Positions 1 to 8,567 of a stretch of DNA of 64,000 nt are shown piece after piece. The stretch is from Leifsonia sp. Root4 (lineage in GTDB: Bacteria > Actinomycetota > Actinomycetes > Actinomycetales > Microbacteriaceae). The first letter of the stretch is position 1. Every line of letters starts with the position of its first letter. The stretch is taken from contig NZ_LMDN01000004.1 in the NCBI RefSeq assembly GCF_001425085.1, positions 310,001 through 374,000 on the forward strand. Direction: 5' to 3'. The position numbers and the translations under genes were made by a program. The notes below the pieces were generated by a model. It made no database searches. It saw only the letters and a program-made list of their open reading frames with translations, and was not told where the DNA came from.

Positions 1-262
1 TCGCGCCGAAGGAGAGGCCGCGGGCCGCGGCATCCTGAACGACTTTGACGACGCGGGGGTGCGCGTGGCCGAGAATCGCGGGGCCCCAGCTCGCGACGAG
101 GTCGACGTACTCGCGCCCCGCCGAGTCGGTGACGTATGCGCCCGACGCTTCGACGAGAAACAACGGCGTGCCGCCGACGGAGCGGAATGCACGAACCGGG
201 GAGTTCACGCCGCCGGGGATTGCGGCCTGCGCGCGCTCGAAAAGGCTCTCATTGCTCGTCAT
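1..262 (-). CDS. hemL: glutamate-1-semialdehyde 2,1-aminomutase, N-terminal part (truncated by window edge)
   Basis: PLP enzyme that converts glutamate-1-semialdehyde to 5-aminolevulinate, the second step of C5-pathway haem synthesis. Only the first 87 residues are visible; the N-terminus reads [20 protein letters not shown], then [11 protein letters not shown] and [12 protein letters not shown], which is characteristic HemL. The PLP lysine lies outside the window. The ATG at 262 overlaps the hemB stop by four bases (ATGA), so the two genes are translationally coupled and hemL is the distal gene. Function is recognised from family similarity; confidence is limited only by truncation. Confidence 0.95.
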   Translation of the reverse strand, partial: MTSNESLFERAQAAIPGGVNSPVRAFRSVGGTPLFLVEASGAYVTDSAGREYVDLVASWGPAILGHAHPRVVKVVQDAAARGLSFGA

Positions 263-1248
263 GCGACATCTCCAGTGTTCAGCCATCCGGCCAGTTCGGT
301 TGCCCAGTATGTGAGCACAACATCGGCGCCGGCACGGCGGATGCCGAGCACCGATTCGTGTACGGCGCGCTTGCGGTCGATCCAGCCGTGCATCGCGGCG
401 GCCTCGATCATCGCGTACTCGCCGGAGACCTGATATGCCCAAACGGGAATATCACTGGCTGCTGCGACATCGGCGAGCACGTCGAGGTAGCTGCCGGCCG
501 GCTTCACCATGACGATGTCTGCGCCCTCGTCGATGTCGAGCAGTGCCTCGCGTAACCCCTCACGGCGGTTACCGGGATCCAGCTGGTAGCTGCGGCGATC
601 TCCGTCGAGGGTCGACTCCACGGCGTCGCGGAACGGGCCGTAGAAGGCTGAGGCGTACTTGGCCGAGTAGGCGAGAACGGCGGTGTCGACGAATCCGGCG
701 CCGTCGAGTGCCTCGCGCACCGCGGCGACCTGGCCGTCCATCATGCCGGAGAGGCCGAGCAGCTCCGAGCCGGATGCCGCCTGCACGAGCGCCATCTCGC
801 GGTAGCGCTCGAGCGTCGCGTCGTTGTCGATGCGACCGCGCACGTCGAGAACGCCGCAGTGTCCGTGGTCGGTGAATTCGTCGAGGCAGAGGTCTGTCTG
901 CACGACGAGGGCGTCGCCGACCTCATCGGCGACAACGCGTGTCGCGAGGTTCAGAATGCCCTGCGGGTCGGTGGCCCCCGTGCCCGTCGCGTCGCGGTGC
1001 TCCGGCACGCCGAACAGCATCACACCGCCGACGCCGGCGGCCGCGGCCTCCGCGACGGCGCCCTTCACGCTCTCCAGCGTGTGCTGCACGACGCCGGGCA
1101 TCGAGGAGATCGGGACGGGCCCTCCGCCTTCGCGGACGAAGATGGGGAGCACGAGCTGGCCGGGGTGAAGCCGGGTCTCGGAGGCGATGCGCCTGATCGC
1201 GGGGGTGGTGCGCAGGCGGCGTGGACGAATACGGGGAGTAACAGTCAC
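259..1248 (-). CDS. hemB: delta-aminolevulinic acid dehydratase (porphobilinogen synthase)
   Basis: Condenses two 5-aminolevulinate molecules to porphobilinogen. The length (329 aa) is normal. Schiff-base lysines are visible at K197 ([11 protein letters not shown]) and K249 ([10 protein letters not shown]). The metal-site segment [14 protein letters not shown] carries Cys121, Asp123 and Cys131: two of the three zinc cysteines are kept and the middle one is Asp, a mixture of the zinc and magnesium types. The GTG start at 1248 is chosen because the family N-terminus ([13 protein letters not shown]) follows directly. It lies 34 bases after the crtEb stop on the same strand, so readthrough from the carotenoid operon is possible. 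Confidence 0.97.
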   Translation of the reverse strand: MTVTPRIRPRRLRTTPAIRRIASETRLHPGQLVLPIFVREGGGPVPISSMPGVVQHTLESVKGAVAEAAAAGVGGVMLFGVPEHRDATGTGATDPQGILNLATRVVADEVGDALVVQTDLCLDEFTDHGHCGVLDVRGRIDNDATLERYREMALVQAASGSELLGLSGMMDGQVAAVREALDGAGFVDTAVLAYSAKYASAFYGPFRDAVESTLDGDRRSYQLDPGNRREGLREALLDIDEGADIVMVKPAGSYLDVLADVAAASDIPVWAYQVSGEYAMIEAAAMHGWIDRKRAVHESVLGIRRAGADVVLTYWATELAGWLNTGDVA

Positions 1249-1282
1249 CCAATCAGCCTACGTGCATCCGGCGCAGTCGGTA

Positions 1283-2170
1283 TCAGCCGCCGAGCGCCGT
1301 CACGATCAGGAGCATCGTGGCGAGGAAGCCGACGAGGTAATTGACCCAGAGGAAATGGCGCCAGCCGCCGTTCGCAGAACCGGAGTCGGCGTCGCTGACC
1401 GAGCGATACGGCCAGGCCAACACGAGATACGGGATGACGAGGAGTGCCGAGAGCGCGCCGGGCCACCCGATGAAGCAGAGCACGAGGCCCGCCGCGATCC
1501 AGCAGGCCATCGCGAGGCGAACCGTCGCGGCGGCCCCGAATGCCGTCGCGACGGAGCCGATCCCGCCCTCGCGGTCAGGCACGACGTCCTGAACGGCACC
1601 GAAGGCGTGGCTCGCGACCCCCCACAGGAAGAATGCACCGAGGATGGCGAGGATCTCGGGGCTGATCGTGGCTCCGGCCAACACGAGACCGTACACCGCT
1701 GGCGAGACGAAGTGCGTGCTCGAGGTGAGCGAATCCAGCACGGGGATCTCTTTGAAGCGCAGCCCGGGGACGGAGTACGCGGCAACGGCGAACAGGCTCA
1801 CCGCCAGTACCAGCCAGGAGGCCGGGGAGCCCATCACGCAGAGCGCCAGGACGAACGGTGCGCAGAGCGCAACGGCGGCAATGAGCGTCGTGCGGTGCAT
1901 GCCGGTGTCGAGCAATGCCCCCTCGACACCACCCTTGCGGGGGTTGGCCACGTCGGAGGCGTAGTCGAAGACGTCATTGATGCCGTACATGGCGAGGTTG
2001 TACGGGATCAGGAAGAAGATCGTGCCGACGATGAGCGCGGCATCGATCTCGCCCGTGCTCAGGTAGTACGCGGCGGCGAACGGAAACGCCGTGTTGATCC
2101 AACTGAGTGGCCGCGAGGCGGTCACCAGCTGCCGCACGGCGCTCGGGTGCTCTCTGGCGTCAGTGCGCAT
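1283..2170 (-). CDS. crtEb: lycopene elongase, UbiA-type prenyltransferase
   Basis: Membrane prenyltransferase that adds C5 units to lycopene to give C50 flavuxanthin-type carotenoids. It is a 295-aa protein with about eight hydrophobic segments. The aspartate-rich motif NDVFDYASDVANPRKGG near residue 65 is the UbiA prenyl-diphosphate/Mg site, and a second acidic motif (VVPDREGGIGS) appears in the C-terminal half. It is the last gene of the crt operon, and its ATG overlaps the 3' end of crtYf by 11 bases. The assignment as CrtEb rather than menaquinone UbiA/MenA rests on its position next to crtYe/crtYf. Confidence 0.92.
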   Translation of the reverse strand: MRTDAREHPSAVRQLVTASRPLSWINTAFPFAAAYYLSTGEIDAALIVGTIFFLIPYNLAMYGINDVFDYASDVANPRKGGVEGALLDTGMHRTTLIAAVALCAPFVLALCVMGSPASWLVLAVSLFAVAAYSVPGLRFKEIPVLDSLTSSTHFVSPAVYGLVLAGATISPEILAILGAFFLWGVASHAFGAVQDVVPDREGGIGSVATAFGAAATVRLAMACWIAAGLVLCFIGWPGALSALLVIPYLVLAWPYRSVSDADSGSANGGWRHFLWVNYLVGFLATMLLIVTALGG

Positions 2171-2504
2171 GATCGGCCCCCGCGGTGCGTCGGTATCGCG
2201 GCCGCGGCGCAGCGAGCAGCCAGAGCGCAGGCAGCAGGATCACGGCGGCGATCGGGTAGGCGAAGTCCTCGATCGGCGCGAGGCCGATGAACCAGCCGAT
2301 CAGGTGCTCCGCGGTGTACTCCATCAGCCCTGCGGCGATCATCAGGCTGTCGAAGACCGCCGTGAGCACGACGAGCACAATGGCGGTCACCGCGGCGGCG
2401 GCGATGGCCGACCCCAGGCGGGCGGGACGTTTGATGAGCAGAGCGGATACCGCGACCGCGACCGCGATCCCGAGCGCAATCGCGCTGAGCAGGAGGTAAC
2501 TCAT
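2160..2504 (-). CDS. crtYf: C50 carotenoid cyclase subunit (lycopene cyclase domain)
   Basis: One half of the heterodimeric C50 carotenoid cyclase. It is a 114-aa membrane protein with three hydrophobic helices. The cyclase motif PIEDFAYPIAA follows FDSLMIAAGLMEY, as in CrtYf/CrtYh proteins. It overlaps crtYe by four bases at its start and crtEb at its end. Whether the partner pair makes epsilon rings (decaprenoxanthin) or gamma rings (sarcinaxanthin) cannot be decided from sequence alone. Confidence 0.9.
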   Translation of the reverse strand: MSYLLLSAIALGIAVAVAVSALLIKRPARLGSAIAAAAVTAIVLVVLTAVFDSLMIAAGLMEYTAEHLIGWFIGLAPIEDFAYPIAAVILLPALWLLAAPRPRYRRTAGADHAH

Positions 2505-2857
2505 CGCGCCCCCCGTCCGACACGTGCAGCATCGCCGACGGGTACCCGACGGTCAAGCAGAAGCCTGGTCCCGTTGAAGACCACCATCGTCAGGTAGCAG
2601 AGGAAGACGAGGAAGACGAGCTCTTCCACCGGGAATTCGGGGCCGAGCATGATGCCGGTCGAGATGTCATTCTGCCCGCGCAGGAAGATCCCGAGCGCGA
2701 TTCCGGCGACGTCCCAGAGCACGAAGAAGAGCACGCCGAGACCGAGCACCAGGGACGCCCGCCGCGCATCCCGCCAGAAGAACAGCGCGAAACGACGGTC
2801 GAGCATCATCATGCACGCGATCGTGCTCAGCAGGATGAGCAGGTAGAGCGCCGTCAC
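2501..2857 (-). CDS. crtYe: C50 carotenoid cyclase subunit (lycopene cyclase domain)
   Basis: Partner subunit of the heterodimeric C50 cyclase. It is a 118-aa membrane protein whose diagnostic acidic motif PVEELVFLVFL lies near residue 80, corresponding to EDFAYP in CrtYf. Start and stop both overlap neighbours by four bases (crtI upstream, crtYf downstream), which suggests stoichiometric translation of the two subunits. The order crtI-crtYe-crtYf-crtEb matches the known C50 clusters of Corynebacterium and Micrococcus. Confidence 0.9.
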   Translation of the reverse strand: MTALYLLILLSTIACMMMLDRRFALFFWRDARRASLVLGLGVLFFVLWDVAGIALGIFLRGQNDISTGIMLGPEFPVEELVFLVFLCYLTMVVFNGTRLLLDRRVPVGDAARVGRGAR

Positions 2858-4509
2858 AGCGGTGCCTTCAGCGGTGCTCCGCTGCGTTCACCGCGCAGCT
2901 TCTTGACCACGAGTTCCGCGCTGATCAGGCACATCGGCAGGCCGATGCCCGGGATCGTGCTGCCACCGGCGTAGAACAGCCCGTCGATGCGCGACGACGC
3001 GTTCTTGCCTCGGAAGAACGCGCTCTGCCGCAGGGTGTGTGCCGGCCCGAGGGCTCCACCACGCCAGGAATTGAGGTCGGTGGCGAAATCGGCCGGCCCA
3101 ACGGTGCGGCGCAGCACGATCCGCTGCGCCAGATCGGGGATACCGGCCCACGACGAGATCTGGTGGATGGCGGCATCCGCAGCCCGCTCAACTTCATCCG
3201 CACCACCGCGGCCCAGGCCGCCACCGCCGATGCCGGGGTCCGCGGGAACGGGGACGAGCACGAAGAGGTTCTCGTGGTCGACCGGTGCGGCCGAGCCGTC
3301 GGTGGCGCTCGGGCGGCAGACGTAGATGGATGCCGGTTCCGGAATGAAGCTCGGCGTGCCATAGATCGCCGAGAAGTTGTCTGCCCAATTCTCGGTGAAG
3401 AACAGATTGTGGTGGCTGAGCTCGGGCAACGATCCGCGCACGCCCAGCATGACCAGCACCGCTCCCGGGCCTGGATTGCGCTCGTCCCACCACTCCTCCG
3501 GGTAGCTCCGCAACTCAGCCGGCACGAGCTGCGTCTCGGTGAAGTGCAGATCGGCGGCCGAGACGACGATGTCGCTCTCGATGGCATGCACGGCGCCATC
3601 CGCGTCGACGTAGCGAACCCCGGTTGCCCTGGCCCCCGGTGCCCGGCGTGCAACGCCGCGCACCCGCCGGCTGGGCGTCGCTACGGTCGTGATCTCCGTC
3701 ACCCGCGCGCCGGTTCGCACCTCGACGCCCTCGGCGACGGCGAGAGCGGCGATGCGCTCGATCACGGTGCCGAAGCCGCCCTGGGGGTAGTACACCCCGT
3801 CGGCCAGGTCGAGGTGACTCATCAGGTGGTACAGACTCGGCACGTCGAACGGCGAGGAGCCGAGGAAGACGGCCGGGTAGCCGAGCACCTGCTGGAGTCG
3901 TGGGTCACTCACATGCTTCTCGATGAGGCCGCTGAGCGAGCGCGTTCCGAGCCGGGCGATGGCCGGGCCGCGGCGCAGCACATCCGCCCCGACCAGGCTG
4001 CGCGGGTCGTCAAAGGTGTTGTAGAGGAATCGGCCGAGCGCGAGCTCGTAGGCATCGGATGCCGAGGCGACATAGCGCCGCAGCGCGTCGCCGGAGCCGG
4101 CCTCGATGGACTCGAACAGATCGACGTTGCCCTCGAAGTCGGCCACGATGTCGATCGGGCTCTCACTCCCCTCGGCGAACACGCGATAGCCGGGGTCCAG
4201 GCGTTGCAGATCGAGCTGCTCCGCCGAGGAGGTGCCGAGCAGGCGGAAGAAGTGATCAAAGACCTCCGGCATCAGGTACCACGACGGCCCCGTGTCGAAG
4301 CGGTAGCCGTCTGCCTCCCAGACCCCTGCCCGCCCTCCGAGCACCCCGTTGGCCTCGAGCAGCGTGACGGCGTAGCCCTCCCGGCCGAGAAGCGCCGCCG
4401 TCGCGAGCCCGGCGATGCCACCGCCGATGACCGTCGCCGTCGCCCGCCCGCCTCCGCTGTGGCCGGCCGGGGAGCGCGTCGCCGCTGCCTCGTTCACGGT
4501 GCTGCTCAT
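2854..4509 (-). CDS. crtI: phytoene desaturase
   Basis: FAD-dependent desaturase that takes phytoene to lycopene in four steps. It is 551 aa, within the family range. The Rossmann motif VIGGGIAGLATAALLGREG begins near residue 28, followed by GGRAG and the substrate-side block YRFDTGPSWYLMPEVFDHFF. The C-terminal FAD motif FYAGGSTIPGIGLPMCLISA is also present. It is coupled by four-base overlaps to crtB and crtYe. The extra N-terminal 25 residues are low complexity and the exact start is slightly uncertain, but the ATG overlaps the crtB stop. Confidence 0.96.
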   Translation of the reverse strand: MSSTVNEAAATRSPAGHSGGGRATATVIGGGIAGLATAALLGREGYAVTLLEANGVLGGRAGVWEADGYRFDTGPSWYLMPEVFDHFFRLLGTSSAEQLDLQRLDPGYRVFAEGSESPIDIVADFEGNVDLFESIEAGSGDALRRYVASASDAYELALGRFLYNTFDDPRSLVGADVLRRGPAIARLGTRSLSGLIEKHVSDPRLQQVLGYPAVFLGSSPFDVPSLYHLMSHLDLADGVYYPQGGFGTVIERIAALAVAEGVEVRTGARVTEITTVATPSRRVRGVARRAPGARATGVRYVDADGAVHAIESDIVVSAADLHFTETQLVPAELRSYPEEWWDERNPGPGAVLVMLGVRGSLPELSHHNLFFTENWADNFSAIYGTPSFIPEPASIYVCRPSATDGSAAPVDHENLFVLVPVPADPGIGGGGLGRGGADEVERAADAAIHQISSWAGIPDLAQRIVLRRTVGPADFATDLNSWRGGALGPAHTLRQSAFFRGKNASSRIDGLFYAGGSTIPGIGLPMCLISAELVVKKLRGERSGAPLKAPL

Positions 4510-5402
4510 CTGGCCACCAGCGCCATTGCCAGTATGCGCAGCTTCCGCGGTGCGGGCACCCGCACCCGTTGTTCGGCGAGCGTGGCGGCCGGGGTGGCGT
4601 CGATGCGCGCGGTGAGTTCACCGAAGAGGGCGGATGCCGCCCGGATGGCACGGCGGCATCCGCTCGGCAGACGCGGGATCACGGCATTGGCCGTGTCCAG
4701 ATCGGAGCGGATGTCGGCCACGATCTCCGCCTTCTGCTCCTCGGTGATGGCGAGCGGATCGACACCAGGGAAGTAGCGCCGCCCGAGCGCGTCGTAGTCG
4801 GCCGCGATGTCGCGCAGGAAGTTGATCTTCTGGAACGCGGCGCCGAGCTTGCGAGCGCCGTGCTCGAGCCGCCGGCGCTCGTTGTCGTTGACGTATTCGT
4901 CGACGAGGAAGACGCGCAGGCACATCAGGCCGATGACCTCCGCCGAGCCGTAGATGTACTCCCGTAGTTCTTCAGCGGTGAATGGCGACGTGTCGAGATC
5001 GCGGCGCATCGAGGCGAAGAACGGCGCGAGCAGCTCGGGGCCGATGCCCACGCGGCGGGCACTGCGGGCGAAGGCGTGGATGATCAGATCGCTGCTGTAG
5101 CCGCACCGCACCGCCCGCAGCGTCTCCGCTTCCATCGCGTCCAGGCACTCCGCCTGCTGCGCGACGCTGAGGCCGGCCGCAGCCGCCGCCCCGTCGACGA
5201 TCTCGTCGGCAACACGCACGAGCGCGTAGATGTTCTCGACATCAGGTCGGATCGTCGATGAGAGAAGACGGCTCGCCAGGCCGAACGATGTCGAGTACTC
5301 ACGGATGACGACCGCGGCGCCCCGGTGCGCCGCGCGTTCGTAGAGCGCCAGATCGGCGTTCGCCACAGCCCCCACCCTGCCGCGCTCCAGCGGCCGGCTC
5401 AT
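4506..5402 (-). CDS. crtB: phytoene synthase
   Basis: Head-to-head condensation of two geranylgeranyl diphosphates to phytoene (C40). At 298 aa it is a normal length. The squalene/phytoene synthase aspartate motifs are RVADEIVD (near residue 67) and NFLRDIAADYDALGRRYFP (near residue 190). The reading frame is open further upstream to 5543, but the ATG at 5402 is preferred: it overlaps the crtE stop as ATGA and the upstream sequence is antisense-like Arg-rich filler inside crtE. Confidence 0.95.
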   Translation of the reverse strand: MSRPLERGRVGAVANADLALYERAAHRGAAVVIREYSTSFGLASRLLSSTIRPDVENIYALVRVADEIVDGAAAAAGLSVAQQAECLDAMEAETLRAVRCGYSSDLIIHAFARSARRVGIGPELLAPFFASMRRDLDTSPFTAEELREYIYGSAEVIGLMCLRVFLVDEYVNDNERRRLEHGARKLGAAFQKINFLRDIAADYDALGRRYFPGVDPLAITEEQKAEIVADIRSDLDTANAVIPRLPSGCRRAIRAASALFGELTARIDATPAATLAEQRVRVPAPRKLRILAMALVAR

Positions 5403-6466
5403 GCGACACGCTCCGTGGCCTGGTGGCTGAGCCGGGCCAACTCGGCGCGCAATGCCTCCGGCAGGATGGCGTCGTCGAGCATGGCGAGACTCTCCGCGAC
5501 GGCGTGCGAGATGAGCCCCTCGACGTAATCGAGTGCTCCGCACTCGACGAGCAGCACGCGTAGCCGCGCGACGTCGCCGTCGGCCGCGTCACGGCCGAGC
5601 AGTCCGCGCAGTTCCGCCCAGCTCGGTGTCTCACGCGCGTAGGCGATCATCGCCGTCACCTTCCCCTCGCGGATGTCGCCGATCGTGCTCTTGCCGGTGA
5701 CGGCCTCGTCTCCGAAGACCCCCAGTACGTCGTCCCTCAGCTGGAACGCCCGGCCAACGAGCCCGCCGAAACGGGCGAGGACGGCCACGGTCTGCGCGGG
5801 TGCGCCGGCCAGCACCGCTCCGGCGCGCAACGGGGCCGAGAACGAGTATGGCGCCGTCTTCCATGTCGTCATCTCGAGCACCGTGTGCAGGCCAGGCCTC
5901 GCCGTTCCCGCACTCAGCGCGACGTCGGCGAGTTCGCCAGCCGCCGATGCGAACACGGCGTCGTCGAGGAGGTCGAGCAGTGACAGGCGCAGCGGCTCCG
6001 GAACCGCCAGACGCGCGATGACTGCCTGCGCGTCATGGATGAGCAGGTCGCCGGCGAGAATCGCGGATGCCTGGGCCCACCGTTCGGCGTCGGCACCGTT
6101 GATCCCGGCCGCGAGCGCCTGATCGACGCGTTCTCCGAGCATGTTGCGGCGCCCGCGTCGAACCAGGTCTCCGTCGATGACGTCATCGTGCAGAAGGAAG
6201 CCTGTGTGCAACAGCTCGAAGGCGACCGCGACCTCGACCGCGGCATCGCCGTGGTCGCCGCCCAGCTGCTCATGCAGGCCGAGCACGAGGGCGGGGCGAA
6301 GGAGCTTGCCGCCGGTGGCCGATCGCGCGATCGCCGACCACAACGCCGCATAGTCGTCGCCGAAGTCCGCTGCGGCGGTGACACGGCGCTCCCAATGGCC
6401 GGCGAGCCTGGACTCGACGGCTGCGGCATCCTGCTCCGAGATGAAACGCGTGAGTACTGCGGTCAT
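5399..6466 (-). CDS. crtE: geranylgeranyl diphosphate synthase (polyprenyl synthetase)
   Basis: Trans-prenyl transferase that makes the C20 precursor for phytoene synthase. It is 355 aa. The first aspartate-rich motif is DDVID at residues 94-98 within LLHTGFLLHDDVIDGD, and the second is QLRDDVLGVFGDE near residue 245, followed by GKSTIGDIREGK. It is coupled by four-base overlaps to idi and crtB. An IdsA-type role supplying other isoprenoids is possible, but the operon context supports carotenoid supply. Confidence 0.95.
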   Translation of the reverse strand: MTAVLTRFISEQDAAAVESRLAGHWERRVTAAADFGDDYAALWSAIARSATGGKLLRPALVLGLHEQLGGDHGDAAVEVAVAFELLHTGFLLHDDVIDGDLVRRGRRNMLGERVDQALAAGINGADAERWAQASAILAGDLLIHDAQAVIARLAVPEPLRLSLLDLLDDAVFASAAGELADVALSAGTARPGLHTVLEMTTWKTAPYSFSAPLRAGAVLAGAPAQTVAVLARFGGLVGRAFQLRDDVLGVFGDEAVTGKSTIGDIREGKVTAMIAYARETPSWAELRGLLGRDAADGDVARLRVLLVECGALDYVEGLISHAVAESLAMLDDAILPEALRAELARLSHQATERVA

Positions 6467-7053
6467 GTCGCCACCTCCACATCAAGATTCTTCTGCACAG
6501 AGATCTGTTCCAGCACGGCGAGCTCCTTGAGCTGGAGCACCAGCCAGGGGCTGAAGGCCCAGGGGGTGAGCGCGACCGATCGTGCGAGGTCTTCCGGTCG
6601 CACCCAGGCCGTCTCGACAACCTCAGCCGGATTCGGCCGGGGTGCATCGTCGGTCACGGCGCGATAGACGGGGCAGATCTCGTTCTCGACGATTCCGGAT
6701 GCGTCGACGGCGCGATAGCGGAAGTCAGGCAGTTCGAGCACGAGCTCGTTCTCGACGGGGTCGATGCGCAGCCCGAGCTCGCGCGCGGCGTGCCGCCCGA
6801 TTGCGTCGGTGATCAGCTCCCCCGGTGCCGGATGCCCGCAGAAGGAATTCGTCCACACACCCGGCCAACTCCGCTTCCCGAGCGCGCGCCGCGTCACGAG
6901 CAATTCCCCTGCGCGATTGGACAGGTGGCACGAGAACGCGAGGTGGAGCGGCGTGCGCTCTCCGTGCACACGCTCCTTGTCGGCGCTGCCGTTCGCAACC
7001 CCGTCCTCGGTGAGCAGGACGACCCTGTCGCCAGATGCGTGCAATCCAGACAC
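6463..7053 (-). CDS. idi: isopentenyl-diphosphate delta-isomerase, type I
   Basis: Interconverts IPP and DMAPP (Nudix fold). It is 196 aa. The catalytic Cys motif TNSFCGHP and the glutamate motif VENEICPVYRA are both present, as is the metal-binding RHAARELG region. The GTG start at 7053 is supported by AGGGAG six bases upstream. It is the first gene of the crt operon, divergent from a MarR-family gene and separated by a 77-base AT-rich control region. Placement in the operon increases the C5 supply available to crtE. Confidence 0.95.
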   Translation of the reverse strand: MSGLHASGDRVVLLTEDGVANGSADKERVHGERTPLHLAFSCHLSNRAGELLVTRRALGKRSWPGVWTNSFCGHPAPGELITDAIGRHAARELGLRIDPVENELVLELPDFRYRAVDASGIVENEICPVYRAVTDDAPRPNPAEVVETAWVRPEDLARSVALTPWAFSPWLVLQLKELAVLEQISVQKNLDVEVAT

Positions 7054-7059
7054 TCTGCG

Positions 7060-7100
7060 CTCCCTGCGAATTATCTAGCTAAGTTATCTTCTTACTAAGC
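7060..7100. promoter_or_regulatory. divergent idi/marR control region with candidate MarR operator
   Basis: An unusually AT-rich patch in a GC-rich neighbourhood between idi and the MarR gene. Reading the minus strand, CTTAGTAAG (itself a palindrome) is followed 16 bases later by CTTAGCTAG, and a GATAAT -10 for idi overlaps the second copy with TTAGTA 17 bases upstream. A repressor bound here would block idi transcription directly. Binding by the adjacent MarR protein is inferred from position. Confidence 0.55.
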
Positions 7101-7118
7101 ATGACACACTTCCGCCAG

Positions 7119-7124
7119 TACACT
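7119..7124 (+). promoter_or_regulatory. -10 element TACACT for leaderless marR (crtR-like) mRNA
   Basis: TACACT ends six bases before the ATG at 7131, which puts the expected transcription start on the A of the start codon. This arrangement recurs at many genes in the window and decides the start of this MarR gene in favour of 7131 over 7101. Confidence 0.5.
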
Positions 7125-7130
7125 GAGGCC

Positions 7131-7700
7131 ATGACGAAAGCGCAGCCGGGCACGTGGGATCCCTCCGCGTCGATGGTTGATCCGCGCATCATCGATCCGG
7201 CAGGCAGCTACGTTCACCACAGCGACCTCAAGCCGGAAGAGCTCGACCAGGTCGTGGCGGTGCTGCGTGCCATCAAGGCCTGGCGAGAGTCGGAAGAGCG
7301 CATCAGCCTGGAGTCACGCAGCTACATGCGGTTGAACGAGACCGACATGAAGGCGCTGCGCTTCATCATCGCGGCAAAGAATGCCGGCGTCATCGTCACG
7401 GCGGGCATGCTCGCTGATCACCTGAGCATCTCGACGGCGTCGATCACGAAGATGCTCGACCGCCTCGAGAAGGCGAAACACATCACGCGCGCCCAGCACC
7501 CGAGCGACCGCAGAGCGGTGGCCATCGGCATCACGGACGCGACTCACGCCGATGCGCGTGACACGATCGGGCGGCGGCACGCCAGGCGCTTCGACGTCGC
7601 TGCCGAGCTGAGCCCGGACGAGCGCGAGGTCGTCATCCGCTTCCTGACCAACCTCGCCGCGCTCGAGAACGAGGTCGCCAAGGAGCTCGACGGGCACTAG
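7131..7700 (+). CDS. MarR-family regulator of the carotenoid operon (CrtR-like)
   Basis: A winged-helix regulator of 189 aa with recognition-helix region ADHLSISTASITKMLDRLEK and wing QHPSDRRAVAIGIT. It is divergent from idi-crtE-crtB-crtI-crtYe-crtYf-crtEb. A MarR protein in this position (CrtR) is known in Corynebacterium glutamicum to repress the crt operon and respond to geranylgeranyl diphosphate, so the same job is inferred here. An upstream in-frame ATG at 7101 exists but has no ribosome site; 7131 sits six bases after TACACT, suggesting a leaderless transcript. It converges with hemD. Confidence 0.85.
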   Translation: MTKAQPGTWDPSASMVDPRIIDPAGSYVHHSDLKPEELDQVVAVLRAIKAWRESEERISLESRSYMRLNETDMKALRFIIAAKNAGVIVTAGMLADHLSISTASITKMLDRLEKAKHITRAQHPSDRRAVAIGITDATHADARDTIGRRHARRFDVAAELSPDEREVVIRFLTNLAALENEVAKELDGH

Positions 7701-7733
7701 TCCGAGTTGCCCGAGCTTCGCGAGCTCAGTGGC

Positions 7734-8567
7734 TCAGTTGGCGCTGCGTGCCTGAGCCGAGCGCACGAGCACCTCGATCAGCGACTCGGCTGTGCGCTCG
7801 TCGGCGACCGCGTCAACGCGCAAGCCGATCGCCCGCGCATCCTTCGCCGTCTGCGGGCCGATGCACACGACGAGGGTGCCGTCGGGGATAGGGCCAAGCT
7901 GCTTCTGCACCTGCTCTGCCACGCTGCCGGAGGTGACGAGGACGGCCTGGACGCGGCCCTCTGCGACATCCGCGACGACCTTCTCCTCGACGGGGACGCC
8001 GACCGTGCGGTAGGCGACGACCGCCTCGACGTGGTGCCCGATCCGGGCGAGGCCGACGCTCAGCAACGGCTTGGCGATCGCGGAGCGAAGGGCGAGCACG
8101 CGCAGCGGAATGGCGCCGTCCGTCGCGGCGGTCCACTCCTCGAGCAGTCCGCGCGCGGAATTGTCCTCTGCCGGCACGAGTGCGACCGGGTATCCGGCGG
8201 CTGTGAGCGCTGCCGCGGTCGTCTCGCCGACGGCCGCGATCTTCGTCGTGGTCGGCACGACGGCCTGATGCGAGGAGAGCACGTCCACGGTCGTGGCGCT
8301 CGTGACGGTGACCCAGTCGAAGCCGCCGGCCGCCAGCTTGGCGAGAGCGGCTTCGAGCGCAGCCGCGTCGTCGGTCGGAGCGAAGTTGATCATCGGTGCG
8401 ACCTTCGGCGATGCGCCCTGGGCGCGCAGGCTCGCCGCGACCCTGTCGCCCCACGGGCCACCGCGGGGCACGAGAACGCGCCAGCCGGTCAGCGGCTTCT
8501 GCGCCTTGTCGGCGTTCTGGGCCTTGTCGGAGGCGCCTTCGTCGAAGGCGGCAGAACTCGTGGTCAC
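7734..8567 (-). CDS. hemD: uroporphyrinogen-III synthase
   Basis: Cyclises hydroxymethylbilane with D-ring inversion to uroporphyrinogen III. It is 277 aa. The family is poorly conserved, but the two-domain HemD pattern is visible: LVPRGGPWGDRVAASLRAQG at the N-terminus, FDWVTVTSATTV in the first domain, and VLVTSGSVAEQV with VVCIGPQTAKDARAIGLRVD near the end. The GTG start overlaps the hemC stop by four bases and has AAGGGA upstream. It is the last gene of this haem sub-operon and converges with the MarR gene 33 bases away. Confidence 0.9.
   Translation of the reverse strand: MTTSSAAFDEGASDKAQNADKAQKPLTGWRVLVPRGGPWGDRVAASLRAQGASPKVAPMINFAPTDDAAALEAALAKLAAGGFDWVTVTSATTVDVLSSHQAVVPTTTKIAAVGETTAAALTAAGYPVALVPAEDNSARGLLEEWTAATDGAIPLRVLALRSAIAKPLLSVGLARIGHHVEAVVAYRTVGVPVEEKVVADVAEGRVQAVLVTSGSVAEQVQKQLGPIPDGTLVVCIGPQTAKDARAIGLRVDAVADERTAESLIEVLVRSAQARSAN

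Noticed and set aside
3037-4776. 579-codon plus-strand frame over crtI
   Set aside because: Antisense shadow of crtI; no domain, and it runs through the whole length of a motif-rich gene.
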